Of a stretch of DNA of 64,000 nt, positions 1 to 11,245 are shown piece after piece. Location: NCBI GenBank assembly GCA_025531455.1, contig JAMYHL010000017.1:806001-870000 (forward strand), read 5' to 3'. Within the stretch, counting starts at the first letter, position 1, and the number at the start of each line of letters is the position of its first letter. The notes beneath the pieces are model-generated. The model ran no database searches, was not told where the DNA came from, and saw only the letters and a program-made list of their open reading frames with translations. The translations under genes and the position numbers were made by a program. The stretch comes from Apiotrichum sp. Y4204 (Eukaryota > Basidiomycota > Tremellomycetes > Trichosporonales > Trichosporonaceae).

Positions 1-201
1 TCCAACGACCTCTTGCAGTGCGGAGGCGCGCTCTTTTCGCTTTCCATTCGCCGTCGCGATCCAGTTCACCGCCAGACTCAGGCGGTGCGCCGAGTACAGG
101 TCCAGCACGCCGACGGGGGACGGCCAGCGCGGCGCGAGGAGCATGGGCACGAGCGCGTGCGCGGGCGCGAGCACCTCGAGCGCGGACGTGTACGCGCTCA
201 T
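1..201 (-). CDS. Unknown protein, N-terminal part only (runs off the left edge)
   Basis: Reading leftwards from an ATG at 201-199, 67 codons stay open to the window edge. The peptide starts MSAYTSALEVLAPAHA and later reads LYSAHRLSLAVNWIA, a mix of hydrophobic and small residues with no low-complexity bias, which looks like genuine coding sequence. I do not recognise the family. The rest of the gene lies outside the window, so introns, length and function cannot be judged. A chance open frame in GC-rich DNA is the main alternative. Confidence 0.5.
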   Translation of the reverse strand, partial: MSAYTSALEVLAPAHALVPMLLAPRWPSPVGVLDLYSAHRLSLAVNWIATANGKRKERASALQEVVG

Positions 202-956
202 TGTTGTGTGGAGAGTGGAATAAAGTTAGAGATGGATGGAACTCTGGAGGTGGATGGAGCTGGGGACTCAGGGTGATTGTGATCGTGGATCGTGTCGGGA
301 TCGAGTCGATCGGGGATGCAGAGATGTCAAGATGCAGCTCCACAACGCCGATGCACTTTGCTTTGAGATACTCTACTGACTCGCTCACGTTGCTCACTCC
401 ACTGCGCCGATACCCTGCTCACCATCATGCATAGCGCGCTTATCCACCGCGCACGCGAGCATGCCCATCAGTGATATCTATGACACGGGCAACCGGTCCG
501 AATGCCGAACGACACGAAAAATTCAGACCCGCGACACCGCGACAACTCACCGACACGGAATGATCCGACGTTGAGCTCTCGTCACCTGACATCCGCAAGC
601 GTGCCTACTTGCCGCCCAGCTGCCCATGCGCGCCATGCGACGAACCATGTCAGGCAGCGGGGCCTTGCGCTCTCCTCGAGGCCTCTACTGATCTACTGAT
701 GTAACAGTGACAGACCCGTACAAGTTGCATACAGTATTGCAGATTGATTGCGATGTCTTACAACAACAAGTACAGCTTCTCTCATACACTATGGTGCGCC
801 TCGCTTAGTGTCACTGTATAAACAACAACAACATGATGATTTGCGCTCTTGTGCTCATTCGATCCGGCGTCTGTCGTTATTCCGTGCTCTGGCGTTCTTT
901 GCCTGTAGGTTCCAGGCTTCGGAAGCTCGTCGGTGAATTCGTAGCCTCGTGAAGCC
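202..956. other. Intergenic, no gene seen
   Basis: This holds the promoter side of the left-edge gene and the 3' side of the 957-2789 gene. The open frames here are short and without recognisable protein character. No tRNA or repeat was seen. Confidence 0.6.
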
Positions 957-2789
957 TTAAGAGATGAAATCGTCCTCCCAACTGGGAGGCCGGTATCTGT
1001 GGCAATCACAACATCCAGCTGTGGGACGACACAGGCATGAGGATCGGTGTTGATGGTGCTGGCGCTCGGATTGGGGCTGTGGCTGCTGCTGGTGCTGGAC
1101 CTGTTGCGGCAGTTGGGGCTGGGGATGTTGCTGATGCTGGTGTGGTTGTTGCTGCTGCTCCAGCTCCAGCTCCAGCTCCAGTTCCAGCTTCGGCTCCACA
1201 GGTGTCCCGGGAGGGGAGATTGGAGTTGATTTCGGCGCACTCGGAAGACTTGGGGCCCACATGCTTCCAATCGAGACCAACGACATATTCGGCGGGGTTG
1301 GCAGGCGCCGGCTTTCGGTCGAGTGTGAGCTCGGAGGTGGGCTCGGAGGTGGGCCAGGGATGGCCACCTGAGGTGTCACCGCAGGCGAGCTTGAAGTTGG
1401 GTTTACGGGCTGATTCGCGACCGAGTTTGGTGAGGCGCTCGGAGGCGGGGCGACAGATGGGTCCGCTGCCGGGATCGGAGTCGGGTTTGGTAGAGAGAGG
1501 TCGGGGGGTAGGACGGGTGAGGGGTTGATATTGCTGGGGCTCGGAGGTGGGAGTGATGGCGCGCCCTGCTTGGGATCGGGAGAGACCTCGGTATGCGCGG
1601 GGCCGGCGCCGTTGTCGGTCAAGGGCAGGTTGGGAGCGTGGATGATGTGGATGACTTTGAGCAGCTTGTGCTGGAACTCGGCACATCGTTCGGGGGTTAC
1701 GGGCCCATCGTATCCAGCGATTTGGTAGGACTCGTGCGCGCGGTCCAGGACGTCATGTTGCAGGATATGTGTAATCTTCTGAAGCTCGCGTTTCGCGGCG
1801 CCGCTGCGCAACTGAGCCTCGCAGGTGACCTGCTGCAGGATGCTGTCGACGACGTTGAACGCCTGCCGCAGGGCCACGCTCGCTCCTGGCGGTGCGACGA
1901 TCAAATCAGTAGGTGCGCTACCCAACGCTCCTCGGAGGACGTCTACTGTGACGAGGAGCCATCGCCTCATTGACTCGGCACGTTCAAAGGCGACGGTAAA
2001 GACGCTAAGAATGGCGCTGAAGACGAGACCGTAGTTGACTGCAGCCCGGATGATGTTGTTGACCCCTATAATGCGATGCGTCTTCTCGTTGAGAGACCAG
2101 ACGAGGCCCTTGACCTGTGCGTACATTGCTTTGTACCGAGTTTCATGGGACGCGCGCCTTCGTTCGAGGTGGGAGGCCATGAGGTCGCAACAGGCGCGGA
2201 GCTTCTCGAAGCTGTGCAGGAGGAGACCTTCACGCTGCAGCTCGTCCAGTGTCGTCGTGACGAGGTGCTGGATAGTCGACCATTCAAGGAAGGCTCCGAG
2301 CCTCCGCCGGCGAATGTCCGTTGCGATGGTGCTGGGATCCATCTGAAAGAGACGGCGGCAGGCATCAATCTTGTTTCGCGCGCAGAGTGCCAGAAACGTG
2401 GCGGTCACCATGCTAACTTCGCGTCGCATCATTGCGCGACAGAGGCTGCGGTTTCCTATCGAGGCGTGGCGGACGGCGACGGCATCCGAGAGAAAGTTGT
2501 GCGCAAACTTCTCAAACCAGAGCGCCTCAACAGCACCCGGTTCGATACCTGTAATGTTGACCTTCTTGCCACCAAAGTGTTTGTGGATGTCCTTCGCTTC
2601 TGCGGCGCTCAGGTTGCCCCCAAGATGTCGAGGGAGCTCAAAGGCTGCAGCTCGACAAAACCGAATACGGCGGGTGGGAACACCAGGGTCCACTAGTTGG
2701 TCGTTGAGGAACACTGGATCGTACCCAACACACTCCACAGTGAGCTGCTTCACGGTCACCGTCACGCTCATGGGACTGACAGCGCCCAT
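957..2789 (-). CDS. Unknown 610-aa protein with Pro- and Gln-rich C-terminal tail
   Basis: This is a single open frame of 611 codons from an ATG at 2789 to a TAA at 957-959. The frame is open a further 31 codons upstream, but those contain no ATG, so 2789 is the first usable start unless an upstream exon joins in. Residues 1 to about 380 look globular and helical, with many Arg and Leu. A possible membrane or amphipathic stretch lies near AAVNYGLVFSAILSVFTVAF. After that comes a long Pro/Ser-rich linker, then a (Leu-Glu)n run followed by Gln/His-rich sequence. The tail ends with a cluster of cysteines (CLCRPTAGCCDC) and WEDDFIS. I do not recognise any known domain. A TATA-like site on the same strand at 3513-3519 suggests a long or spliced 5' leader. 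Confidence 0.75.
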   Translation of the reverse strand: MGAVSPMSVTVTVKQLTVECVGYDPVFLNDQLVDPGVPTRRIRFCRAAAFELPRHLGGNLSAAEAKDIHKHFGGKKVNITGIEPGAVEALWFEKFAHNFLSDAVAVRHASIGNRSLCRAMMRREVSMVTATFLALCARNKIDACRRLFQMDPSTIATDIRRRRLGAFLEWSTIQHLVTTTLDELQREGLLLHSFEKLRACCDLMASHLERRRASHETRYKAMYAQVKGLVWSLNEKTHRIIGVNNIIRAAVNYGLVFSAILSVFTVAFERAESMRRWLLVTVDVLRGALGSAPTDLIVAPPGASVALRQAFNVVDSILQQVTCEAQLRSGAAKRELQKITHILQHDVLDRAHESYQIAGYDGPVTPERCAEFQHKLLKVIHIIHAPNLPLTDNGAGPAHTEVSPDPKQGAPSLPPPSPSNINPSPVLPPDLSLPNPTPIPAADPSVAPPPSASPNSVANQPVNPTSSSPAVTPQVAIPGPPPSPPPSSHSTESRRLPTPPNMSLVSIGSMWAPSLPSAPKSTPISPPGTPVEPKLELELELELEQQQQPHQHQQHPQPQLPQQVQHQQQPQPQSERQHHQHRSSCLCRPTAGCCDCHRYRPPSWEDDFIS

Positions 2790-3512
2790 GCTGATGGCAA
2801 GCACTGGGAGGCTGGGAGTGGGGATGTTGGAGATAGTGAGTGGCGCGACGAGGTCAAAGAGGGCACGAATGAGCGAGTGCACCTATGGGGCAGCGATGAC
2901 TCGTGATTGGCGATGGCCAGGAGGTGATGGGCTCAAGTTGCCAGATATGACAAGGCCGGCCGCTGCGTCTAACGTCTTGCCTGACGCAGCCGAGGAATGA
3001 TGCTTAAGAAGAGAGGAGGGAGTCACCGTGTTTGGAGAACACGATGATAAACGCGAGATAGTAGGTAGCGTTGAAGAGTAGGAAAGAAGAGAGTACGAGA
3101 TTGACGACCCTGGCGACTGAGCCAGTCAGTATGTGCGCAGAGCTGGGGGGGGGGGCAGCACATGACCGCTGTGCCTCCTCACTGAGGAGTACTTTGAGAG
3201 ATATTGGGAAGACAGGTGAGGAGACAAAGAGACGATGGCGGGATGGGAGGCTGAGATGGACTACGGCGATGAGCTGGGAGAGAACTACTGAAGGTGCGAT
3301 AACGAGTACTGGAGAGGGAGGCGGTGCTGCATGGGCGACATGTCACCAACTCAACTTACCCCGTCACACACCCCTGCGAGACCTGGCCAATGCTTTTCAG
3401 CACGGCCAGTAGATGCTTGGAGACGCGGTCTGCGGTTTAGGTTGAGGTTGTAGCGAATTTATGGGTGGCAAGAAGGGCCGGAAAAGAGACGAGGTGACCG
3501 CCGGCGTGACGC

Positions 3513-3519
3513 TTTTATA
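3513..3519 (-). promoter_or_regulatory. TATA-like box (TATAAAA)
   Basis: TATAAAA reads on the minus strand. The nearest leftward gene starts at 2789, about 720 nt away. The intervening DNA has a good donor (GTAAGT) near 3355 and an acceptor near 3327, so a spliced 5' leader is plausible. Confidence 0.35.
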
Positions 3520-3669
3520 CACCTTTGGGCTCTATTGTTGACTTTGCCCACATTATGGCTGTTAAGCTCTTTGCACTGCCCGTACCATATAGAGCGACTT
3601 GTAAAGACAAGGCACAACCTCAAGGTCGGATCCTAATCGCAGAACATTCAGATTCCATGGAGAAAGGGA

Positions 3670-3689
3670 GGGGGGGGGGGGGGGGGGGG
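3670..3689 (+). repeat. Poly(G) tract, 20 G
   Basis: An uninterrupted run of 20 G follows GGGA. It is intergenic, can form a G-quadruplex, and is prone to length errors in assemblies. Confidence 0.9.
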
Positions 3690-5185
3690 TGGCGGCGAGG
3701 GTATCTTCAAACCTTGATTTTAGTACTCATCTCCTCCCTCGCGAAACCAACAGGGTATTCGAGAGAGCATCTCACTGCCAATCTCTACCACCTCACCCCA
3801 GGTCACCGGACCCTCCGTCTGACAGTGGAGAGGTACATGTCAGACTCCCGGTGCTCTAGAGTGACGCTGAGCATGGTGGCTATAACAGCGGATCAGTAGC
3901 ATTAATGTGAGGCATTAAGTCAAAGTAAACAAATCATCTGCGATAGGAACAACTTCGGGTGAGCCGCGGTGGCCCGGTGGGGCCAAAGCCGTGCCTCGTA
4001 TCGGTATGTGCAGGCTCGGCGCCGGAGCCATGTGAGCTATCGGTGCTGGCTACACACGGCCGCTGCTTGGTGATTGTTGCAGTCGGGGTCATCAGTCCAG
4101 GCGGTTCGTGTGGTGTTTGAACTTGGCGGGTGCGCAGCCACAGATCTGGTGGTTATCTGTGGTAAAAGAGTCGAGCGTGGCAACTTGTTAGGAGTGAGAA
4201 AAGCGAGTTAGGAAATTGACCATGGAGATTGAGAGGAAGAGTACAGCGTCAAGAAGGATGCTGATGACAAGATCGGGCGATATATAGTTGCAGGCAGGGT
4301 GACTCTGCCGCGGCAGACGAAGACTCTGAGACTGACGGGAACCCTTATCTGTCTCATGGCTTGTGGCGCTCCAGGCAACAGTAAAACAGCAATAAGGATA
4401 AGGATACTGATACGGAGGCTCCAGTGTTTTCCGTACAAAGCAGCGCACTTCCATCGTTCCGGGCGTGCCGCGATGCCCCGTAATGTGAAGGGCAGGCAGT
4501 CGGGGGATGCCCAGTTCTTGTCCACATCTGCTGATGTCAAACAGCTTCTGTGCACCGACATGCCAGCTTCATCTTATCTTTGCGGCCCTCGTCTCAGTCT
4601 CAAAAGGTGCGGAGCTCGGCGCACCCCCACCACCCGGCATCGAGCATCTAGCTTCTTATATCTGTTGCATTTTTGGTCAACGTGGACACTACGTTATCGT
4701 TATCACGGAACCGGGCTGCCCCGCTCGAGCTACTTCATTCCGCGGGTCCTTCACCGGGCCATCGGAAGCGATAGCGATAACGTTCGCTGCCGGTGGGACG
4801 CAGAGAGATCCGTGGCGGGCACATCGAAGCAAACTCTTTCAGACGTGTACGCGTCCGCGCGGTGCACGGCGTGACAATCACTGTAGGATGAATTGCATGG
4901 AGAGACAGCGGACATGAGCTCGTTCCGCACACGAGATGATAGACTTCCCATGTCCTGGTGGGTGCATACGGCTTCATAACGCTCGTCGGCTGTGGCCGGC
5001 CTGGCGCCGGCATGACGTCGAGACGTCGAGGCACAACGCCGCCGTGCTCGTTCCAGTACTTCGAGTGCAACATGTTGCACCGAAGCATGCACTCACCCGG
5101 ATGCATGTGATCCTCTGATCTGACTACTGCCAACAACACTAATAACGGACATTACAGTGGACAACAGACAGCCCATCATCTCATC

Positions 5186-7244
5186 ATGGCCGAACCGCAA
5201 CCGCCCGCACCCGCTAAGCGGACGCCCAACCTCCCCAAAGAGCTCCCCACGGCCCAGCCGCCGCCTCCCCCACCCGCTAAGCGGGCGCCCAACCTCGCCC
5301 CGCTCTCGATACTCGTCAGCGCCGCCGCCGTCGCCGCCGCGGTGTGGTTTACGCTGGGCGGACGCCCCATCGATGCGGGCGGCGGGCACAAGTGTTCCCA
5401 CGGACACAGCGTGCCGGCGACGCCGGCGGTCGCGTGTCCCGTCCAGCCGCCGGTCCGCGATATCGGCATCGATTGGGTACGTGAAAAGCAGAAGCTGTTG
5501 CTGTTGTTGTTGACGGCAGAATCCCAGGGCGGACGAGGACGAAAGCCGGGCAGCGTACGAGCGCCTTGCCGGGGCGGTGCGCATCGTGAGTGGAGCTTGG
5601 AGAAAAGGATGGGGACTGAGGTCAGCGGACCGAGAGCTTTGATGATATGCCGATGAACGCGAGTGACCCGCGCTTTGACGTGTTCTACGACCTCGAGGAG
5701 TACTTGAAAAAAACGTTCCCGGTGTTGTGAGTGCAGGAGGGAACGAAAAGACGGCGCTGAACAAAGCCATAAATCCCTCACGCTCGAGCATGTCAACACC
5801 CACGGCCTGCTGTATACCTGGAAGGGGAGCGACCCCAGCCTGAAGCCTATCGTGAGTGTTTGAGTCTGACGAGGTGGGCTGACACCAGATCCTCATGGCA
5901 CACCAGGACGGTGAGGGAGAGTATGCACACGGCTGACCCCAGTGGTGCCCGTTAATCCCATCACGCTTGACCAATGGACGCACCCGCCCTTCGATGCCGT
6001 ACTCGACGACGAAGGATGGGTGTGGGGCCGCGGCACGACTGACATGAAGTCAACAGTGAGTCGTGGCGGGGGCGATGCTGACACCAGCTCATCGCGCTCA
6101 TGAGCGCGACAGAGAAGCTTCTCAAAGACAAGTTTATTCCTGAGCGCACGATCCTCTACTCCTTCGTACGTCCTTACCACGACATATCTCACCGCAGGGC
6201 TTTGACGAGGAGATTCGCGGGCCGCGCGGCGCGGCACACCTCGCCGAGGTGATACTGGCGCGGTACGGGCGGGACGGGGCGGCGTTGATCGTCGACGAGG
6301 GGTTCACGGGAATAGAATACGAGTACGGGCACCCGTTTGCGCGCGTCGGGCTGGCCGAAAAGGGATGCTTGACTGTCCGCCTGAGCCTGAGCGTTCCGGG
6401 GGGACACAGCTCGCGGCCGCCGGCGCACACGGCCATCGGGATCGCGGGGCTGCTCTTCACCGCGATGGAGGGTACCCGCGCACCGATGCGGCTTGATGCG
6501 GCCAACCCGCTGCTCGGATACCTCGAGTGCGCGGCGCAGCACGGCAACATGACCGACGGGATGAAGAGCATGGTCCGCTGTCCGGAATGCTGGCCGCGTC
6601 TTGCCGAACAGCTCGCACAGGACCCGGCCATGGATATCTTTATGCGCACGACGCAGGCCATCACCGTCGTCGAGGGCGGGATCAAGTACAATGCCCTTCC
6701 CGAGGTACGTTTTTGCCATCTACTCCGCTGACACCAGTACGTGACCTCGCTGACAAACTACCGCACGGCGCTGTTTGAAGTCTCGCAGGACGTGCTCGAC
6801 CGCCTGATTGCCGCCGTGGGCCCGATCGCGGCCGCCCACAACCTTACCTTTGACGTGCTCGGCTCCCATGCGAATGTCGAGAACAACGTGCTCCGCCTCG
6901 AGTGGGACGGCAAGGTCCTCGAACCGGCGCCGCTCACGCCCGACTCTGGCGCCGCATGGGACCTCTTCGGGGGCACCATCAAGCATGTGTTTCCCGGGGC
7001 GGTCGTCGTGCCCTCCGCCATGACCGCGTTCACCGATACCCAGTGTAGGTGATGTGCAGGTATTCTTCTGATGGTAGTCTACTGGGACGTATCGAAACAC
7101 ATTTACCGCTTCCTCCCCGGCGCGACGGGGCATATCCTCAACTATCACACGGTCGACGAGCGCATCCACCTCGACGCGCACCTCTCCTCCATCCGCTTCT
7201 TCTACAAACTCATCCAGAACTCGGTCGGGTGGCGCGACGAGTAG
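5186..7244 (+). CDS. M20-family metallo-carboxypeptidase (CPS1/Gly-X carboxypeptidase type)
   Basis: Ten exons: 5186-5476, 5520-5585, 5635-5726, 5767-5851, 5889-5910, 5943-6055, 6088-6165, 6198-6704, 6738-7044 and 7078-7244. They join in frame to 575 aa, the usual length of yeast vacuolar carboxypeptidase S. The N-terminus is a Pro-rich cytosolic tail carrying PAKR(T/A)PNL twice, then one membrane anchor at about residues 38-57, as in that family. The M20 metal and catalytic residues are visible: His183 and Asp185 in MAHQDVVPV, Asp219 in WGRGTTDMKST, and Glu253/Glu254 in GFDEEIRG. The C-terminus contains the expected KHIYRFLPG segment. The family removes C-terminal residues from peptides, probably in the vacuole or secretory lumen. 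Exon 5 is only 22 nt. The exact substrate is unknown, because fungi often carry several paralogues. Confidence 0.93.
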
Positions 7245-8379
7245 GGGATGGGGGCGGGAGGGATTGGGTGGTGGGGAGAGCTTGTAGGAAAGGAAATGCA
7301 GAACCTCTCAAGTGCTGCATGGCTCCGAGCTGTCCATGCCGGCTCGGAATGGGCGGAGCACGGCACAACTGGCGTTCGTCATGCCCGACGGCAAGTTCGC
7401 CGCCACATGGCGCTCCACTGTCCGAGGATGAGTGATGGCGGGCGACTGACGTTCTGGTCACCGTCGCTGCCGAGGTGGATGCTGGAGACGGACGGACTTT
7501 GGCCGTACCGGTATCACAATAGCCTGGGGACCTCGGTACGCGTCGCAATGCGTGACTGCTGCCAGATAGCGGGCCACATCCGCACGCCAGCACCGCCCGG
7601 CTCGCCATCGAGCTGAGCTACATGGAACTGGAAAGCCAGCCCATTCCCGCCCGGCTTCCCAAAAAGCTCCATGCAGACCCCCCGGGACGACCGCTTCGCG
7701 ATCAACCCCATGAGCGAGGGGCTGGAGCTGTTCTTCCGATGTGGGGGCGTAGAGACATGCAAAAAGGCAAGACATGGCGGTGAGACGTGAGACAGGGCGG
7801 CGGCGCCACCCCGCGGCTGTCTGTGCTGCCCAGGGTGCTTGGCAGGCCCTCGCGAGCGGGCCGTAGTTGCAGTGTGTTTGTGGTGCACATTCCATTGCAG
7901 AAACAGTGTGATCGAATCGAATGCATACAGCCTCGTTGCTCCTTTTTCTCCGGGACAAAGAGTGCTCTCGATCTCTCTTGATGCTGTTGTAGAGTTGTTG
8001 TAGTGTTTGCAACAATGTAGTATCTGCAGCACGGCCGTAGACGCCTGATCCGAATCCCCCTTCCAGTTGTTCTCTCTCGATCGGGCATTTTTCCTCTTCT
8101 TGCCGAGATTGCAGATTGAGAAAAGATTGTGTCCCCCCCGACGTCATTTTTTACTGGGATTTCTTTTCCGACTCCTTTGAAGAGTGTGAAGGAGCGAGCG
8201 GGTTGGGGTTCAGCATATTGCACACAAACCTTGTCTCGCTTGTGTCTCATCTCTCGCTCCGCTCATATCTTCACTTCCGCACCATTCACATACTCTCTTC
8301 GCGGAGCATCCTCGATCTCTATCCTGCCGCAAGCCCGAGTGCAGACTTCCATCTAGGTACTTTGAGCCCTCCATCCACA
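7245..8379. other. Intergenic, no gene seen
   Basis: Promoter region of the 8380 gene. A rightward open frame of about 120 codons at 7248-7616 lacks any recognisable motif and was not accepted. Confidence 0.5.
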
Positions 8380-11134
8380 ATGTCCGACCAGTCACCGCGT
8401 AAGCACCACCAGCCACCATCTAAGCGACCAACTGACTCCCCAGTCCCCAAGGGGCGCGAGCCGCGATCGCGACACGACCGGCCGTGCGACGTCTGTGAGT
8501 CCGAGATACGAGATACGCGATATGTACCCTGCCCGATGTCGTCGGATGGGCCCTCGGCGCCACCTCGGCGCCAGGGCTCCACACCCGGCTCCTGCTCAGC
8601 TCCTGCTCCAGCTCCTGCGATCCAGCAGTCCCTTAGTTCCCACTGACGCCAGGCCGGCGGCACAAGCACCTGTGCATGATCCCCGTCCGTGGCGAGCCAT
8701 GCGTGAGCTGCGCCGCCCGCAAAAAGGAGTGCACCTTCGACATGCCCCCGACCGCCCGTAAGCGGAAACCGAAGGATGCGCCCAAGCCCGCCGCGGGAGA
8801 CCCGAACGGTGCCGGTGCCGAGAGTGTGCGTCCAGAAAGCCATCAACGATGATTATATTGTGCTGACTCTGTAGAGCAAGGGCAAGAGTCGAGATCGGAG
8901 CACGGCGTTCACCGAGCGCCAGATTGCGGAGCGCGCACCGGCTCCAGTCCCGGGGCCCTCATGGCGCCCCCCGGAAGACTCGCTTCATCCCCTCACGAGC
9001 CATACCAGTGCGGTGCGCATGGATGGCGAGCATGTCGGCCCGATATTCTTCTCGAGCGGCGCGGACGCATATCCCTCTGAAGGGGATGACCATGTGAGAT
9101 ACATATGCTGGCGCGCAATCTCAAGGCCCCTCGAGGTCGGGAGGTTTCCATCTTGCTTTCGCTGCGCCCGAGCTGAACTGACATCAGGACCACCCGCGCT
9201 CGCTGGATCCAGGGGAGGATGAAGAGGAGGAGTCGCATTTCGTGGGCACGCGTGCGTTCTTCGGCCTGATGCTCGCCGAAGGCGTGGACGGCAACCGCCC
9301 AAAGAAGCCGAACACGACGTTTGAGCGGCTCGCAACGCTCGCGTTCCGGCAGGTCAGCTCGGATCCGCGACTGCCAGCCTACTTTATCAAGCACCCGTCG
9401 CTGATCTACGGCCGTGGGCCGAGTACCGCCAAACATGCGTGGCAGACGGTATTGGAACTGTGTGCGCGCGTCGGGCAGAACCTTCCGGAGAAAGCTGTGG
9501 ACAAGTAAGTAGCCGTAGTATTCAAGCTGACAGCAGGCTCAAGACGATCACGCTACCCGCATTGCCGTTCCTCAACGCCAAGCGGCTCGATCATGCATGC
9601 CGCGCGCAGGGCGACGGGCACCCAGTGCCGTACGCGCTGCTGGCGGGCATTGTCGCGCACACGACGAGCTACATCCCGGAACTCGCGCCGCTGCACAAGG
9701 AGCTCTGGTCGCAGATGTTGCTTGCCCTAGAGGACGAGTACCGCCAGCCGCGGCTGCGGGTTATCCAGCTTGCGCTGCTGATCGTCACCTCGCGGCCGAG
9801 CGAGAACACAGGCCAGAGCGAGATCGGCCTCTCAAGGGTGGGTTTGCTGGGTCTGTAGGCGCTGACGACAGGCGGTCGGCGCTGCACATCTCCTTGGACT
9901 GCACATTGACCCAACGCACTGGAACCTCCCGAGGTGGGAGCGCAGCGTGCGGAAACGCATGTTTTGGACGCTCCTCATTCACGGCAAGTGGCGTGCATTA
10001 CTGCACGGCCGCCCGAGCAAGTATGTTCAGCCCACTTTCGCGCCTGACCCCAGTCTGCACGGGAGCGACTACAATGTCCCGGTCCCGACCATCCATGACG
10101 CAGATGCGGGAGTGGACATGAGCCCGCGCGATACCCTCTCGTTCGAGAGCTTTATTGCGACGTGCCAGCTGACCGTCCTTGTGGAGTAGGTGTTACCCTC
10201 GAGCTCAGCTAACCATCAGCAAGCTGCTCCGGCAGTTCTACTCCGTCCAGGCTGTCCTACACCCAGCTACAGGCCTGGCGCGTATCGCGACGCTGGAATC
10301 AATACGCACCGAACTCATCGACTTTGAACGATCCCTTCCGCCCGGGCTGCGCGTGTGGAAGCGCGACGCCGTCGAGCTCCCCGCTACCGGGGTCCGTACG
10401 TACCCCAATCGCATTATATACTGACCCCAGGCTCGTTCCAGCTGTCGCTGTGTGGCATCATGGTGGTCACGAACCGCTTGATTGTCGAGTCGATGACGGA
10501 CCGCCGCGGGCCGCACACCGCCATTGCGCTGAGCAATGCGCTCGGGGCATGCGAGGGCCTTGCGGATCTCGTCTTGTCGCTCACCCCCGCGGACCGCGCC
10601 TCGTTCTGGATGCCATGTGAGTCAGGTGCTCCCTGCCAGACAAGACTAGATCTCAACTCACGCCAGACTCGTCGCACCACATCTCGAACGCGGTGAGCTT
10701 GCTGCTCCGCATCGCGCTGTACGACCGGCATAACGAGCTGCACATCCGCGACGCAGCGGAGGGGTGTACGCGGCGGCTGATTGACTGGCTGGTGCGTACG
10801 TGCGCCGAGCCGACATGGGATATTTCCCGATCAGCATTGCGACGCATATCGACGTTGCTCCTCATCGCGTCGCGCGAACTCCCGCACCTGAGCGACACGT
10901 ATGCTGCCGTAGCCGCCCCGCTTAACCTCCCTCTCCACTGTGAGTTTACTGATCTGGGCTATGCTGACAGCAGACGGCGGCGCATCGGCCTCGGCGGACC
11001 AGATCTTCGAGTCGCTCTCCCTCAGCCTCGGCCCGGTGCCCGCCGACTGGCTCGAGAGCGACTTTTCGTGGCTCAACACCGACTTCCTCCCGCCTGTCGG
11101 CGACCCCTCGGGACAGCAGCAGCAGCTCTTCTAG
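8380..11134 (+). CDS. Zn2Cys6 fungal transcription factor (fungal_trans type)
   Basis: Eleven exons: 8380-8494, 8653-8825, 8875-9093, 9188-9504, 9537-9837, 9872-10020, 10054-10185, 10220-10395, 10431-10616, 10667-10939 and 10974-11134. They join in frame to 733 aa. A basic N-terminus leads into a binuclear zinc cluster with Cys36, 39, 46, 55, 58 and 65 (RPCDVCRRRKHLC, CVSCAARKKEC), split by intron 1 after the first base of the codon for Arg40's neighbour Cys39. The middle has the look of the fungal-specific regulatory region: IKHPSLIYGRGP, then AVGAAHLLGLHIDP followed by WERSVRKRMFW. The zinc cluster implies sequence-specific DNA binding in the nucleus. Targets cannot be read from the sequence. 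It converges on the aldolase gene 111 bp downstream, which need not mean regulation. Confidence 0.93.
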
Positions 11135-11245
11135 GCGAAGATGTAGTTCTACCCGTAGTATTGTCAATCTGTATTTCGGCGAGTACTCGCCCTCGTTTCC
11201 CATCTTTCATAGTATACATCACATATCATTTCCTACTGTGTTTGG

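Larger units (their letters stand above)
2790..5185. other. 2.4-kb intergenic stretch
   Basis: No convincing gene. It holds a 20-G run (3670-3689), a TATA-like site for the leftward gene (3513-3519), and a leftward open stretch at 3004-3342 that is rich in hydrophobic codons but has no in-frame ATG. A rightward open frame at 4299-4874 has no recognisable protein character. Confidence 0.55.

Noticed and set aside
2790..2882. Upstream extension of the 610-aa protein to 2882
   Set aside because: It would require translation to begin at GTG. The sequence is open but lacks an ATG, so the first ATG at 2789 was used.
4299..4874. A 191-codon rightward open frame after a TATATAG at about 4277
   Set aside because: The composition is Arg/Ser/Cys-rich without motif, no intron signals fit, and similar frames occur in other non-coding GC-rich parts.
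7248..7616. A 122-codon open frame downstream of the M20 peptidase
   Set aside because: It does not extend into any recognisable domain, and no consistent splice structure was found.
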